From: Arctopsyche grandis
Lineage: Eukaryota; Arthropoda; Insecta; Trichoptera; Hydropsychidae
Length of the DNA stretch: 64,000 nucleotides
Assembly: GCF_051622035.1 (NCBI RefSeq)
Contig: NC_135365.1
Location: 19,611,501 to 19,675,500, forward strand
Direction of reading: 5' to 3'
Shown here: piece after piece, positions 1 to 14,530 of the stretch
How the letters are laid out: each line of letters opens with the position of its first letter
How positions within the stretch are numbered: position 1 is the first letter of the stretch
Made by a program: the position numbers and the translations under genes
The notes under the pieces: generated by a model
Told to the model about the DNA's origin: nothing
Database searches by the model: none
The model's input: the letters and a program-made list of their open reading frames with translations, nothing else

Positions 1-3000
1 AGGAAACTCTATAATAAATCCCTGGTAGTGGGCAGCAGCTCTGCCAGTATAAGATGTCAAAACATTTACTGCGCTGTAGAAGGAAGTGGGAATCCACTGC
101 AGTATTCTCCCAAGATAACTATGATGTACAAAAATAAAAGTGTGAAGAAGTCTGACTCTCCGGCTGACACCCGGCGCCTTCGAGGTTCCAGGTCTCACGG
201 TGTGAAATTGGCTACTGGCCACATGCATGTGACTCACCAGGCATCATGTGGAAAATATGCGACTGGAGAAACTTTACGGAACAAATCCAAAATAGGTACT
301 TGGAACGTTAGAGGACTCCTGAATCCTGGGAAAACACTGGTTGTTGAGAAAGAGATGTACAGTCATGGGCTAGATATACTCGGAATCTCGGAAACGCACT
401 GGAAGAACAACGGCCATTATAAAACTTCAAATGGAAATACGATATATTTTTCTGGTAACCAAGATTCGTCACATAGCGGTGTCGCGGTGATCTTAGCATC
501 TAAATTAACCAGTGCACTAATTGGCTACAACCCCATAAGTGACAGACTTATACACTTAAAACTCAACACGCATCCGTATAAACTAAACATCCTTCAAATA
601 TATGCTCCTACTGCAGATGCCGAAGATATTAAAATAAATGCGTTCTATGCTTCACTACTCGATACATTGTCAAATATCTCAAACAAAGAAATGACCATCA
701 TTCTTGGTGATTTTAATGCCAAAGTCGGTAATAATAGCAACATTGATAACATAGTAGGTAAATATGGATTGGGTATTCAAAATGAGAGAGGAGAGAAACT
801 TATAAGTTTCTGCATTGAAAATAAAATGTCCATTATGAATACTTGGTTTCAACATCATCCTAGGCGATTGTACACTTGGATATCTCCTGGGGATCGTCAC
901 CGCAACCAAATCGATTATGTATTAATAAATTCCAGATGGAAATCATCGATACATAACGTCAAAACATATCCAGGTGCAGATTGCGGATCGGACCATAACT
1001 TACTTGTTGCTAAATTTCGACTGAAATTGAAAATGATTAAAAGACATCAAAATAAAGCAATTAAACTCACCAATGATGATGTAATTAATTTTGGCAATGT
1101 AATCAGAGAAAAAGATGCAGAATTCCAAATAAATCCTAATGTAGATGTAGAAGAGTCTTGGAAAATTTTTAAAGATCTCATAATTCGGTATGCCAGAAAA
1201 CATCAAACACCGCAAAATGAACATCGTAAGTCTTTTATCTCTGATTCAACTTGGGTTAAGATAAAAGAACGTAAAAGACTTAAACAAACTGGCATAACAT
1301 CGACAGAATATCTTGAAAGGTATGCAATATTACATAAAGATATTCAAAGGAGTTGTAGGCGGGATAAAGCTAAATATATAAATGACATATGTGAGGAGAT
1401 AGAAAAACACGCATTAAAGAATCAGGCAAGGGATATTTTTCACAAAGTAAAAATCGTCACTCAAAAATTTTCACCCAAAACTTGGACAATAGATGATCAA
1501 TTTGGAAACACGCTTACAGATATTGATGTGATACTCAACCGATGGAAAGAATACTGTTCGGAATTGTACAGTGGTAGTTCGTCGACCTCAATTGTTTCCC
1601 TAATTGATGATGTCAGGGAGCCTGACATCTTGACATCTGAAGTTGTAAATGCCATAAAGAAACTGAAATGTAAAAAGTCTCCTGGCAGCGATGGTATACA
1701 AGCTGAACTTCTGAAAGAGCTTGGTGAAACTGCGATAAAGGCGCTATGTAATATGTGCAACAAGATCTGGGTAAACGGAGTATGGCCGAAAGATTGGGTC
1801 AATTCAATATTCATTCCCTTACACAAGAAAGGATCTACAAAAAAATGCGAGAATTACAGGACCTTAGCCTTAATATCGCACTCTAGTAAAGTATTGCTGT
1901 ATATAATTAAAGATCGTTTGAGCAGTTACCTTGGATGGCAAATACCGAACGAACAAGCAGGGTTTGTAAAAGGCAAAGGGACGAGGGAACAAATACTGAA
2001 TATACGTCAACTCATTGAAAAATGTCGGGAGTTTCAAACTCCAGCCGTTCTTTGTTTTATAGACTATAAAAAAGCTTTTGACTTTGTGAACTGGGACTAT
2101 CTGTGGAAAGTTCTACTGGACATGGGAGTCCCCATGCATCTTGTAAAGATAATACATAACTTGTATAATGATAACAATGCAGTAGTTCGAATCAATTCGC
2201 TAAACTCGACAAATTTTCGAGTACAACGTGGAGTAAGGCAAGGGTGTATATTATCTCCAGACCTATTTAATATATATGGAGAGTATATAATGCGTAGAGC
2301 ACTGGATGGTTGGAAGGGTGGAGTGTCCATTGGTGGAAAAAAACTATCCAATCTTCGGTATGCGGATGACACAACGCTCATAGCTAATAATCATGAAGAA
2401 ATGGCCGAACTGATCCGTCGTGTTGAGACAGAGAGTAATGTGCTTGGCCTCCAGATAAACCGCCCCAAAACAAAAATTATGATAATTGACCGTCACCAAC
2501 AGCTGCAAAACAACAACTCAGCTTTAAACGGTATAGATGTGGTTGATAATTTTGTCTATCTGGGGTCACTCATATCTAACAACGGCGGCAGCGAATTGGA
2601 AATACGGCGCCGGATTACATTAGCAAAATCGGCAATGTCACAACTAACGAAGATTTGGAAGAATAGAGCCATTACAACTGCTGTCAAAATCCGTCTCGTG
2701 AAGAGTCTCGTTTTTTTCTGTCTGCCTTTATGGTGTCGAGACGTGGACCATGAAGGCGGCGGATAGACGGAGAATCGATGCCTTCGAGATGTGGTCCTGG
2801 AGACGGCTACTGCGCGTGCCTTGGACCGACAAACGCACGAATGTGTCTATTTTTGAAGAATTGAAAATCAAGGATAGATTGTCAACAATATGCCTGAAAC
2901 GTATATTGCAGTTCTTCGGCCACATTGCACGAAGAGGTGAGGAGAGCCTGGAGCGGTTGGTTGTGGTTGGTAGCGTCGAAGGCAGAAGAGCCAGAGGCAG

Positions 3001-3200
3001 ATCCCCCGCACGCTGGACTGACCAAGTATCTGCAGCGACGGGCGCTTCCACGGTAGCAAGTCTTCGCCTGGCCGAATTTAGAACTGAATGGAGGCAGCTG
3101 GTTGACCATACATCATAGTCACGATCCTCAGTGATGAGGGAACCGACAGCAATATAATCTATTATGAGTATTGTGTTGGATTTATTCCTTTAAAAATATA
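1..3200 (+). mobile_element. Non-LTR retrotransposon (endonuclease + reverse transcriptase), left end cut by window edge
   Basis: A single long reading frame carries an APE-type endonuclease followed by a reverse transcriptase, the layout of RTE/BovB-like and related non-LTR elements. A short C-terminal part lies in another frame. After the last stop at 3116-3118 comes a short untranslated tail (to about 3200) with no obvious poly-A run. There are no long terminal repeats. The 5' end may continue outside the window, so target-site duplications cannot be checked. The clade is not settled; the motifs resemble elements often deposited as endonuclease-reverse transcriptase in insects. Confidence 0.9.
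28..3118 (+). pseudogene. Retrotransposon endonuclease/reverse transcriptase ORF, frameshifted near the C-terminus
   Basis: The main frame (28-2766, 912 codons) encodes the protein that nicks the target and copies element RNA into DNA. The endonuclease domain spans about residues 88-330: TWNVRG at 91, SETHWK at 121, GDFN at 227 and the closing SDHNLL at 321, all catalytic landmarks of the APE/exonuclease III fold. The reverse transcriptase spans about 540-850: SPGSDG near 551, FIDYKKAFD at 677, RQGCILSP near 737 and the catalytic YADD at 778-781. The frame ends early at 2764-2766, just after a run of seven T at 2711-2717. The conserved C-terminal segment (WRRLLRVPW and the following GHIARR region) continues in the next frame from about 2718 to 3118. 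One extra T in the run explains the break. All catalytic residues I can see are intact, so the copy looks young. The ATG at 28 is only the first in view. Confidence 0.9.
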
Positions 3201-5539
3201 ATTTAAATCGTCGAATTCAGGTGGAAAAAAGTAAGCCTACGAAAGCATCGCTCGGCGTTCAAGCTTCGGAATCGTTAACTTTAAACCAAGCTTTAAGCGT
3301 GGTTTATGGTTTACGGACTTCAGCAGATCATAAAACATTTCATGGTTTCCTTATGAGGACATTTAGACGGATGGTACACACTGCGTTTTGTGTATCGACG
3401 CTGTGACGATTGCGGTAGCCGTGATATATACGGTCGCATATTTAATATACCAACAATACATACGCTATATATGTGCTTATATTTGGCACATCCCCTGTGC
3501 AAGGCAGGTGTGTTCACTGTGAGTGGATCGTATGATGTAGCTTTTGGGGTTGGTGACCCCTAAAGTCATCGACACATAATGTCCGGTCGGCTATCCATAG
3601 TTAAATAGGCTGAAACACATTTGCATACGCAACGTATAAAAGCTCCCTTGGATATACGTTAATTTTATCTCGAATTTTCGTGTTGTACTGATGATTTTTA
3701 AATTTAATTTTCGTATGAATTTTATATCAAATTTTGACGCATCGGGATTTTCTTGGGCACCTGCGGGTGTGATGTGACTTTTTGAATTTTTGAAGCGAGT
3801 TGAAAAGCTCGTGTTTAAGTTATCTTGTTTTGCGGTTGGGCTCATTTTACATGCCAGGTTGTACTTACTTAACAAGACTCTCTCTCTCTCTCCCTCTTTT
3901 CAGTATGAGATTGACTACACGTACACCTATCTACCTATACAAACACACACATCACAAATTCAAGTCTTCATCCTCTCGACGTTGGATTACCGCATTATAC
4001 TCTTGAACACAGCTCTTCAAACGTCGTCCAATTTAAATTTTTGACATCCACTTTCATAGGTGCCTTATCTGAAATGTCATCGCTCTAAGATGTTAGAAGT
4101 GGCAAGTGCGTCGCTCGCATACATATCATGCCATAAACTTATGAATAATTTAAACGCTCTTTGTTCAGGTCATTTGTAATATTTTACTATTATAATACAC
4201 GAAATTTCTGTCACCGAAATATTTTTATTTTTACTATTTGCTCCAAGTGCTATCGGTGCAAAAATTTATTTCTTTCCTTAATCCGAGATAGCATAATATA
4301 TGATTCAGAGTTGGAAAAGGATCGTTTTGTGCACGTACCAAAACTTAGCGAACTGAAATACTCACGCAAGCGCCCCGCAGAGACTTCTCATCAGGAGTTT
4401 CGAAACTTTCAACATAAAGCTATAAAGTAAAAGTTTGATCTATCTGCTGAGAATACCCCCGAAACTTTAACCATATAGCCTCAGCATTTATACGCCAACC
4501 TCTTGAATAGCTGAAAGCCTTTCAGGTAATTTTCCACAGACAAAAAGCCTACAAAATCCTTTCAATTTCATCCAAGAATTTATTCATGCCTACCCAACAT
4601 TCAAGCACACATTGAACTTTTTAAATATCACTACATACTTATTATATTTTATCATAATTGAAATAAAAACTGTTTAAGCACATAGGTACTTAATAGATAT
4701 ATAATTACCCAAGTATGTATAATATATTCTTTCAATACTTTTCTTTTATTTTTTGTAAGCAGCTTTTTCTAAAAAAAATATTGAATCTACAATTTTTTAT
4801 ACATCTGTTTTATAATTTTTATGCTTTTATAAATTCAACCAATAAAAAATGTAAAACATTGCAGTCAGAAAATTAAAAATTTGGAATTTAAAAAAATAAA
4901 ACAAATATTTTCACTCCTTTAACTGAAATTTATATATATTCAATACCAAAAGCACCGTCACAATATATATATATACTCAATAAGTAGGACATACATTTAT
5001 AGTTAACTTTCAGAAAGTAAGATAAATGAACAGTCAATACATAATGATTGTTTTATTAAGCATTTTCGATATTACAAATTATGGGATGATGTATTTATAG
5101 CATCTGAGTAGTAAACTATAACAATATCAGAATCGGAATATAAAATTACTAATTATTCAATACATTTCACTTACATATTATACTAATCTACTCAATCATA
5201 TATCTAAATATAGATATTTATCTAAGGAATAAACATATTGATGATTGAGAACATACATTATACTAATATCGAATCTAAATTATAAATGCATAAGCGATTA
5301 TGTTGCATTTTATCTATACATTTCCATATAAATACGATAATTATACATTGTAATTAAATATATCTTTATTGATAGAAAAGCCTATATATGTACATACATA
5401 CTCATACACTGCACTTACAATGAGACATACATATGTATGTATATACAGCTCCTTGCATTCAATTTTATATATCTATGTATGTAGGTGCATTTACAATAAA
5501 TCCATCACACACGTTGTTTTAGTATCGCGCGCGCATTAC
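3201..5539. other. Intergenic, no gene recognised
   Basis: The first 400 bases are moderately GC-balanced with only a short open frame (3221-3406) that I do not recognise. A (CT)n run lies at about 3878-3893. From 4480 onward the sequence is very A+T rich with TACATA-type simple repeats. No domain, RNA gene or clear splice-bounded exon was found. Confidence 0.5.
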
Positions 5540-6040
5540 ACGGCCGTTAATTATTTCGCATACGAATAAAAACGACGTTAAATTAAATCGAGACTGGATA
5601 TGTGGACGCAAGAGGGGGAGGAGGTATTTTTTTCAATCTTCATCTGATCGCTCGAGATAAAGATGGCTGGGGACGGGATAAGTTTACCTCGATCAATGGT
5701 AATTAAGAAATCAAAATCAAACTGGAAAACGCGCGAGATAATCAACGGTGCGGCAGACGAGCCGTTGTGAAGGGGAGAGTCGCATCAGCAGTTGAACAAC
5801 TGGCGGCCATCTTGACGCGCCCGGAAACGCGCGCTGATTGGTTGAGCGCGCACAATGGACGCGCCGGCTGCCACTAGCAACTCCCCTCTCCCGCGCGAAA
5901 CGTATTAAGTGCGATACGAACTCGCCCGCTCGTAGTACTGTAACTCATGCGACATACGACGTTATGTCATTGGCGTTTCGTATAACAGTCAAGAAGTTTA
6001 GGAACCCCGCGCACGCATCGCATATATCGTTGTATACCAT
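5540..6040. promoter_or_regulatory. CpG-rich island with two YY1/Pleiohomeotic-like sites
   Basis: This patch is far richer in G+C and CpG (several CGCGCG runs) than its flanks. It holds AAGATGGC at 5660-5667, its complement GCCATCTT at 5806-5813, an inverted CCAAT box near 5837 and a purine stretch near 5612. YY1 and its fly homologue Pleiohomeotic bind such GCCAT cores. It could be a promoter, a Polycomb response element or a boundary upstream of Abd-B. No gene is attached to it; the 100-codon open frame at 5838-6140 has no recognisable domain. Confidence 0.4.
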
Positions 6041-9000
6041 CTCTCTCAACATTATTGCTTATCATTGCTGGGAAAATATAATAACAATATATCTGAGTAC
6101 GGCACGCGAATATATATTACACAAGCGAAGTAAGCTTTGACTTAACTTGCGTATCGCAAATTCGTAAAATAAAAGCCTTTCTTGGTAAGTAATAATAAAA
6201 AAAAACGTTTCGTGTTGAAAGCGCATTTATAAACGCGTTTGTCGTGTGTTTCGAAGCGAGTTTTTGTTAAATGCGTTCTTTCACGAATGAATGTATTATA
6301 CCTAGTTATTTGGTATGTAAGTACACGCATAAAAATGTATAGGTATTGCTTTTAACATTACCTTTTAAACATGTGCTTTTATACACGCTTTATAAAACAA
6401 GGCTTTAAATTATATTTTACACTCAGAATAGATTTGTTCTTACATCAATATTTAATTGAAGCAATTGGGTCATACTCATTAAAAGTGATCTTCAAAAGTA
6501 AATGTTTCCAAATTTGACGCTAGAAATTGTAAAATATATTATCATAATAATAATCTAGAATAATCAGCAAATTTTTCAGCAAAGCTAGGGCCACGCTCAG
6601 ATCTATTATTAAGTTGGCAAAAGTGGGAATTCTCGACAAGGCCCTCTAGGCTAGAGCTACTAGAGCTGTTTTTCAAATTATTGAGAATTAAAGCGTGTAT
6701 TTACGAGTCCCAGATCTATGTAGATACCTACGTCTAGATATTTAAATATTCTCAAGATATCATTGGCTACGTAAGGTTTAAGTATGTGACTTTACGATTA
6801 TAAAAATAGATTATGATTAGATCAAATGGGGACAAAATTTATTTCGCATAAGTTACGATACGGAATGTGAATGGGGGCTTAAACCCAATGCCAAATCAGC
6901 TGTTTTCAAAAACATCCGAACTCACACTAGTCAGTAGGTAGGTACCTATCTACCTATACGTGCCACCACGTATTACTATGACTCGTGTTTTGTATATACT
7001 CGTAGTTTTGAAGACGAGACTGCATCGTATACAAATATTTTGATTAGCATTGATATGCATCGGCTCCATGAAAAATGTTATGGCGCTGCATTTCCTTCTA
7101 ATTGGCTCATCTACACTGAAATACACTCGGTGTATGCAAACAATTCTCATAAAAGCGATAATGCACTCACGAATACTCAATTTTCATGTAAATAATTCTA
7201 TTCGCTTTCGGTGGCACACGCATATCACTTATTTAATTATTTTTACTATGGCTTGTATTAAAAAAATCTAAAAATTAATCAATGCAAATATAAACATTTT
7301 ATTGAATAACAGCTATTATCATATATCTTATGTAGTTATATGTTGTCTTAATTGCAATGAAGAGCAATAAATAATTTGATTTATTGACCATAAACAAGAT
7401 GTACTATTTATAACCATAACTATGTAGTATTGATTATTATTGTCGGACGATTGATAGTTTCAATGATGCATCATCACCATGTGTTACATTTGAATTAATC
7501 AAAACCGTATCGTAAAGTCAAATATACTGTCTGTTAAATTGTCTCTTTTTGTATATATTATACGTTATAAAAATAACTTATATTATGTATCTTTATATGA
7601 ATATAAAAAGGTGGACGATAGCGCGCTGGATTTATTTTGTAATACACGCCATTAGTGAGAAGCAATTCTGAGCAAATGACCGGGAGAGATAAGCTACCTT
7701 TTTTATCTACGAAAAAAAGGGGAAGGACAGCCGGGTTCAACTCGCTCACGAAACCCTTCGAGCTTAATATTTTTATCCAGTGTATAAAGCCAGTGAAAAA
7801 TATTTTGTATTAAAAAACAAAATAAATTGTAGCCCAGTTAGGTATATTTTTACAAGGCCTTTTTTATATATGTAAGTACCAAAATGTAGTAAAACTGTGG
7901 AGAAAAATGCTTGTTCAGACCAAGGTCGTTAAGTATAGAGAAAAAAATCATTCTAGAACCGTCGTGAAAGCATCATAGAATTTGGAATATTCCCAGTACG
8001 TAGCAATAAGTAGAAATCTCCGCTGAATTGGGTCACAAAAAATCAAGGGTTGCTTTCGACAACTTTCTACGTGATAACAATATAGAAGGCGCACTAAGGG
8101 TTGATTTTCTTCTCCCCCTCCGCGCTTTCTCCCATTCGCTCCGTTGGGGTGTATCTCGAATAGCCCGGGCTAAGAGAGCAATTTATATTCTTCATATTTT
8201 TCTACTGAGATTCGCTTCTTTTTTTTGCAGAAAGTCTATTTATGGGGCACGCTTATGTGTTTTCACGAAATGGAAAGATTTTCATATCTTTCTTTGGGCA
8301 ACATTGGTACCTATATACATATGGAGGTACATCAAGATATATTAAAATAAAGTAAACAGATAAAGATACCTTCAAACATATGACAAAGTTTCATCGGTTT
8401 TGAGTAATTCATGTAACTTATATTTACGCAGGATGCTGTCCAAAATTCACACCCACAGCTTTAGTCTGTTTAATAATAGAAACTCACTTTTGTAGGTCTC
8501 TTTGTGTTGGTAGCGGTAGGGGAGTGTTTTCGCACAATTTCTCCTTCTTATTACATTACCACAGTGACACCTTCATGAATTTCAGGCGACATTAACGAGG
8601 AATCTTGGAATATTTTCATCTAATAAATTTTGATGAAGTTTTGCTGAAAAGGCGAAAACATTTTGCATGTAAATTTAACATCAAAAAACGGTCGTAAATT
8701 TTTTGTGTATAAGTACTTATTTGAATATAAAAAAAATTGAAAACTTCCATAACGTTAAATTACTTATATATGCAAATTACGAAAATATTATCATTAGACA
8801 CATAATATAATATATTTTTTTATGATACACTTACGTACATGCATATGTAACGTAACATTATTATCGAAAATTTTAATTAAGAAGTAAGTAAAAAGTCGGA
8901 TACCATTAGTGCCGAGTAGGTATATTTCTTGTTAAAATACCTTTACTTGATCACGTCGTTTCAAGTAAACACCAGACGTTTATATGAGATTACTTCGTAT

Positions 9001-10674
9001 ATAGAAACGTTTCCTTTATTTCGAATACCTGAACGGAATTCGTAAAGCCGGATCGAGCTACCTGCAAATATATAGGTACGACATACGAACACACACACAA
9101 ATATACGATAGTATTAGATATTGAAAATATTGTATATTTCAAATGTAAATACGCATCCGCAGGAAGACAAAGGGAAAATAAAAAGATACATTTTGTCAGC
9201 AATACGAGGGGGCTTCTTTGATGTACAAAAATAATCTTCACAGAATGAAATATGTTACCAGAAATTGCAACGATCCGTCCCCTTCCGGACCGGAGTAATT
9301 CAATTTCTTTCCAAGGGGTTAAAATAAATATATATGGAGATAGATACGTGGATGCGCGTTCTGAGTACATGTGGACGAAGTAAATATAAGCGAGTCATAC
9401 ATACAAAGCGAAAATTTTCCCAGTAATTTACCGCCGACTACGGGTAGTCGGCAAAATGGAGTATTGATGAAAGCGGACGAAATAATTTCATCGGGTGTTT
9501 TCTCCGTATATCTATTACAGAAAATGAAACCCCCGGCAGTATATATAGTCCCGAAACACCCAAATTCCCTCATTTTCTTCTATGCGCACATAAAGTTGGG
9601 CCGGCGAGAGAGGGCTTAACCGCTCCCGCCCAACCGCCCCTTACATGGGAAAGCTTTTGACAACCAGGGAGTGTTTAATGAAAGGAAATTGAATGGAATA
9701 TGTTTTCAAAAAGCGCCCGTTAAATTTCAACCCCCGCAATAGATTTTACAGCGCGACAAGACCACCAAAAGGTCACGTATCGTATCGTTTTTCATGCCGT
9801 TTTATTGTTGCCCGTCTGACAAATTGTGTATAAAGCACTTCATATGTATAATATTGTACTCATAATAGAGACCACATCTGTATAAGTACATATTATTATA
9901 TTTTCCATTTATATCATTTGTGTAAAAATACTCTACACATATAAAAGTATACTTAGATGTGTACCTATATGTAAGTATGCCTAAGCCAGTTTCGTCAAAA
10001 TAATCCGTTTTTCTTGGAAAACAACGTTTTCTGGCTTTATTTTTACGTTTTGAGTGAACGAATCTGAACTTTTGTTGTTCAGTCGGTTCGTACAAAAGAC
10101 GAAATAATGACGTTGAACTTAGGTCGTAGGTTTTACGACACCATTGATATAAACGCGTTTTCAACTTAGAGAATTTCAATTCAGAGCTTCAGAAGTTCTA
10201 AATTTTCGCATTTCGAAAAAAAATCTATTTTATTTAGAATAATTTAAAAAAATTTAAATTGAAAAAACAAAATGTTATCGGTATATTATATTACAATTAA
10301 TATAGTTATCATATTACTTATAGATACTTGTATTATACATACATATATTATTTGGACGTAATAAGCATTGCATATGATGAACAATGAACGTACCTACTTA
10401 AGTACTCCCCCTCTGTTTAAATAGTCTTGAGGGAAAATTTTATTACCCTCGGTAGGAAAATATGAGTTTTTTCAACAATTTTTTCAATCAATTTTCTTCA
10501 TACTGAAAATAAAAATAAGAATGTAAAAAACACGCAAAAAATGAGTGTCTACTTAAGTATGCCTTATTCATATTTTTATTAAGCCGAATCCAATATTTTC
10601 AGCGCACGTCATTTTAAATAAATTCGAGTTTATTACAATGTAGTATTTAAATATATATTTCTCGTTTTTTGCAG
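6041..10674. other. Intergenic, no gene recognised
   Basis: A+T-rich sequence with scattered GC-balanced patches (about 8030-8340, 8430-8600, 9000-9700). A small perfect 8-bp stem with a 4-base loop lies at 9433-9452. A pyrimidine-rich acceptor-like site precedes 8230, but no convincing donor follows. Open frames of about 100-126 codons on either strand have no recognisable domain and look like chance. Confidence 0.45.
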
Positions 10675-10764
10675 GCTGTGTCTTCACCCCAAGAGTAAAA
10701 AGTAATGCTCCAAGCTGTTCGGCCCTCTGGAACTCCCGCTCCGTTCGATTGAGCTGTCCACCAG
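10675..10764 (+). other. Candidate internal exon upstream of Abd-B
   Basis: A 90-base GC-balanced block stands in A+T-rich surroundings. It is preceded by a long pyrimidine tract ending in TTTTTTGCAG and followed by CCACCAG/GTAATA, which fits a donor. One frame (starting at its third base) is open throughout; the other two hold stops. It lies on the Abd-B strand 9.4 kb before the Abd-B start codon. It could be a 5' exon of a distal Abd-B isoform or part of a separate or non-coding transcript. No protein family is recognised. Confidence 0.4.
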
Positions 10765-13700
10765 GTAATAAATACCTAGAAATGTTAAAATGTTACACAC
10801 ACATACACAAGCACTCGGTAAGCGTTTATTTATCTATGTTTTATTCAGATGAAACATATAAAACCATGTATTTTAGACCTCGTTGCTACCATTTTCCCCT
10901 TTTTGAGCTAGAGCCGCCCACAGATGTTTCTTTCCATTGAGAGAGCCCGTGGGTACAAAGATTCATAAATATGACTAACTAATGGTATCCTTGTATTCGC
11001 TTCGTTGAAATTTTCCACTTTTGTTGTCTCGTTTTTATATCATTTAATTAATGCCGTTTTATACGCACCGCTCGCGGCGTAATTTACGCGGCGTCTTTTA
11101 TTAAATTTTATTAAAGTTATTAAAATTTGAATATTTATTGGAATATGTTCAAAATTGCCGTTGTGTAATTATTATATTTCATTTATTAATCGCAACATGC
11201 GAGGAAAAGTGTCATTGAGCCCCTTGCAGGCGCCCGGGAACATCACCTATCTTTATATATGCAAAACGAACAAACAAACGCATTCTTTGAAAGTCTTAAT
11301 TTCACCAACGACACGTAGGGATAATGCATAAATATATGTAAGCTGTAAAGCGACAGGTAAACACTGTTTTGAATTGTTACGAGGTTTTTTATCGCGACAA
11401 GCGTGAACGCTACTACCCCGGACAATGCATCGGGACGGGTAGAAAATCAAAACGGCCAATGTGTGACTTTTACCTTTAATGCCCGACAATGTATTATGGT
11501 AACAAATTGAGTCATTAATGTCAGAAACTGGTAATTCACACGAGACTGTCGGTCAAACACATGTTTGATATGTAGGTATCTAAAGATACCTACGTGCGTG
11601 CAAAGAACGTTCACAAATCTTTACATGCGCATTTTATTTTTTATTTTTCCGATTCACGAATCGCTTTCGTGAAGCGTAATTTCAACATTCGTATGCTTTT
11701 GGGCGTAGATGTGCGTTGTTTGTCCGTTTTTGCAGAATCGTTTCTTTTATGATCGCCGATGAACGTTGATAAAAGCAATATGTTTGAGTCTCAAAGAAAA
11801 ATTCCATATAAATTTCACAGAAAACTTCCAAATCAAAACACACACTAAAAGCGTTGACACATCTCTTGTATTATAATGTCCCTTAAATTCTGTTTAATGC
11901 GCACAATCGACGTATCATAAATTTACTATGAATGTAATTACAGTCAGACTGAGTAGCAAAGTTTTGTATTGGAGTTTGTCGTAGCATTTTTAATTGCCGA
12001 GAACTTTAGGTTGGGGCTAAACAAGAGCACGAATCACTAACGCTAGAGGGACAATATATTTGAGTTGGAATTGATACGAGTGAAGCACTTCTTTTTGAAA
12101 TCGACGAGTTCGTCGACCGCGCTGCTACCACAAATTCCAAAGCTTGAACTCACGTGAAACGGAATAAGATAAAAAATCAAAAGAAAAACACTTAAAATTC
12201 AATACGTGTATGGTGCACTGGAGCCGTGAAGATTAACCAATCATAATAAAGGGGCACTAGAAAAACATAAACAATCGAATTTGTTTCGCCCGAAACATAA
12301 ATAAGATTGTTTATTCGAAGGCATTCTCGGCCGCGCAGGATGTTGACAGCTCCGTTTCGAGATAATGCCGACTCCGTTCGCTGTTTGTACGTTCTCCGAA
12401 TAAACAATTACGGTTTTTCTCGTTTTTTACCCCCATCTTCTCGACGTGTGAATCCGACATGTGTGCTAAGATTCGTGCTTGAAATCAAACTGAAAAAAAT
12501 AAAAGAAAAGCGTTAAAAAATGAGGATTTCCTTTGAAAAGCCAACGAACTATCGAACGAAACCTGTATTCAACGAGATACACAGTAGCTGCATATAAAAT
12601 GATAAAATACGTGATAGGGTTAACTAAATTAAACAATGTTATATTCATTTAAAAACCTTGGAATTTAAATGCAGTAACAGTATTTTCATTAATTAATAAT
12701 TCATTATTTTTTAATTAATTAATTTTTGGACAATTATTACAATTGAAAATGCTAAAAATATTATTTTCAGTAAAATGTTTCGGAAGTATAATATTTTTAA
12801 CTACGTTGTAAGTGATCACGTATATTTTTCTTCTTTAATATTATAAATACAAATAGAAAATCAAATAATAGATAGAATACATAAATACATGAATATTTTC
12901 GTATTCGTTGATTGAAAATTCAAGGGCTTATATATACATAATTCAGTCGAGGAATAAATCTTACGTCAGCGTGAGTAAGAAATATCGGTTTATGAGAGCC
13001 ATTATTTAAAAAAAACTGTCATCAAAATTTTATACACGTACACTACGTCCATAGAGAGAATCGATTTTTGTAGTGTGTGGAATTGTTTTCGTTTATTTTT
13101 TTTAACGATCGTAAAATCGTTCGAATGTCAACATACGATTAGTCGTCTTCCGTCTCGTAGTAGTAGTAGTAGTGGTAGTAGAATCGAGCCAGTAAATCTG
13201 TGGATCATTATGATTTATCGTAACTTTTGCGGTATTATTCCATCCCTTAAAACGCACGTACGAATTTAAGCCCTGCGTATGTTTCGACTCACGAATACAC
13301 ACAGAGAAGCCAATGGTAAAGATTTCGCTTGTAAAAATAGGCGGTAACATGTGCTAGCTATGTTCGGATGCGTGACTTCGAGCTGTAAACTATGGCTTAC
13401 GAAGAATTATTGACGTACGTTGAGGTTTCTCAACCGAAACCTTGGACCGTACTAATTCGAGACGCCCACAATTGGAATAGAATGTTTTCTTTGATTTTAG
13501 AAGTGAATCAGTTGAATTAAACAACGGGCGAACTCTATATTGGATACACTCAGCCCACATATGCCGAACTCATCGATAAATTTTCTAACCCATTTTTTTA
13601 GGCATCGACTTCCATACAAACTTTACGGGGCCTAATATATTTATACAAACAACATTCAGGCCTATCAATTTTTATCAAAATACGTGTGTAAGTTGAAATT

Positions 13701-14530
13701 TTTAAGCTTTTTTAAATAGTTAATGTACATATAGATACATACTGCATTTTTTTTTAATGTTTATAATGTTTATAATATAATATTAAATTATTTTATTTTG
13801 AGTAATCTTGTTACCAAAAGCCAATGTTTTATTGTATATTAATTACGTACAAACTGTGAATCGATGAAAGTTATGTGTACATTAAATTTATTACGTACTC
13901 AATTAACCGCAAAGTGAACGCTCGTTCAATAAATAAGTTACACGCACGATAAACTTTTCAATTGTGCGCAAATTTCTTTTACAATAATAATAACGACTTG
14001 TGTGTATGTAGGTATAGAAAGTTCGTTTTCATTATAGTCATCTGCTAAATGTATACAGCAGATAAAATCTAAGCGACAGGGCTTTTCCATTTTCCGAATG
14101 AATTGCGTCACAACTCGTCTCACTCCAAATAATGAATATTTCTGAAGTGTTTCGCGATTGGTGGGCAAAATAAAGCTATTCCCATCAGCCACCCTCTCCC
14201 ACTCTCTCCGGCTCAGTCAATATGGATGTTATTTATTTGTACTATATAGATATGAGTACATTTCGGTACTCGCATAAGTGCACAATCTCGGCGGGGAGCA
14301 ACCACTCTCTCGACTTTGAGTGAGCACAAACTGTCGTAAATAATACGATGGGGACCCTTATGGAACTTTGAACAAACAAAACGTTGATTTACCGTCAATT
14401 TTCTTGTCGGGTGCTGCATAAACATTATATGACATTTGCAATAGATGAGCCGAACGTTAACGTCAAACGTTTATTTCAGCACTGGCACACTTGTGCTTAT
14501 ATACATTAGGTTTGTCATCGTATCATAGCA
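10765..14530. other. Intergenic, no gene recognised
   Basis: Mixed A+T-rich sequence with a short (TAG)n microsatellite at about 13158-13181 and GC-balanced patches near 11200-11500, 12000-12500 and 13900-14450. I see no gene in it. Confidence 0.45.
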
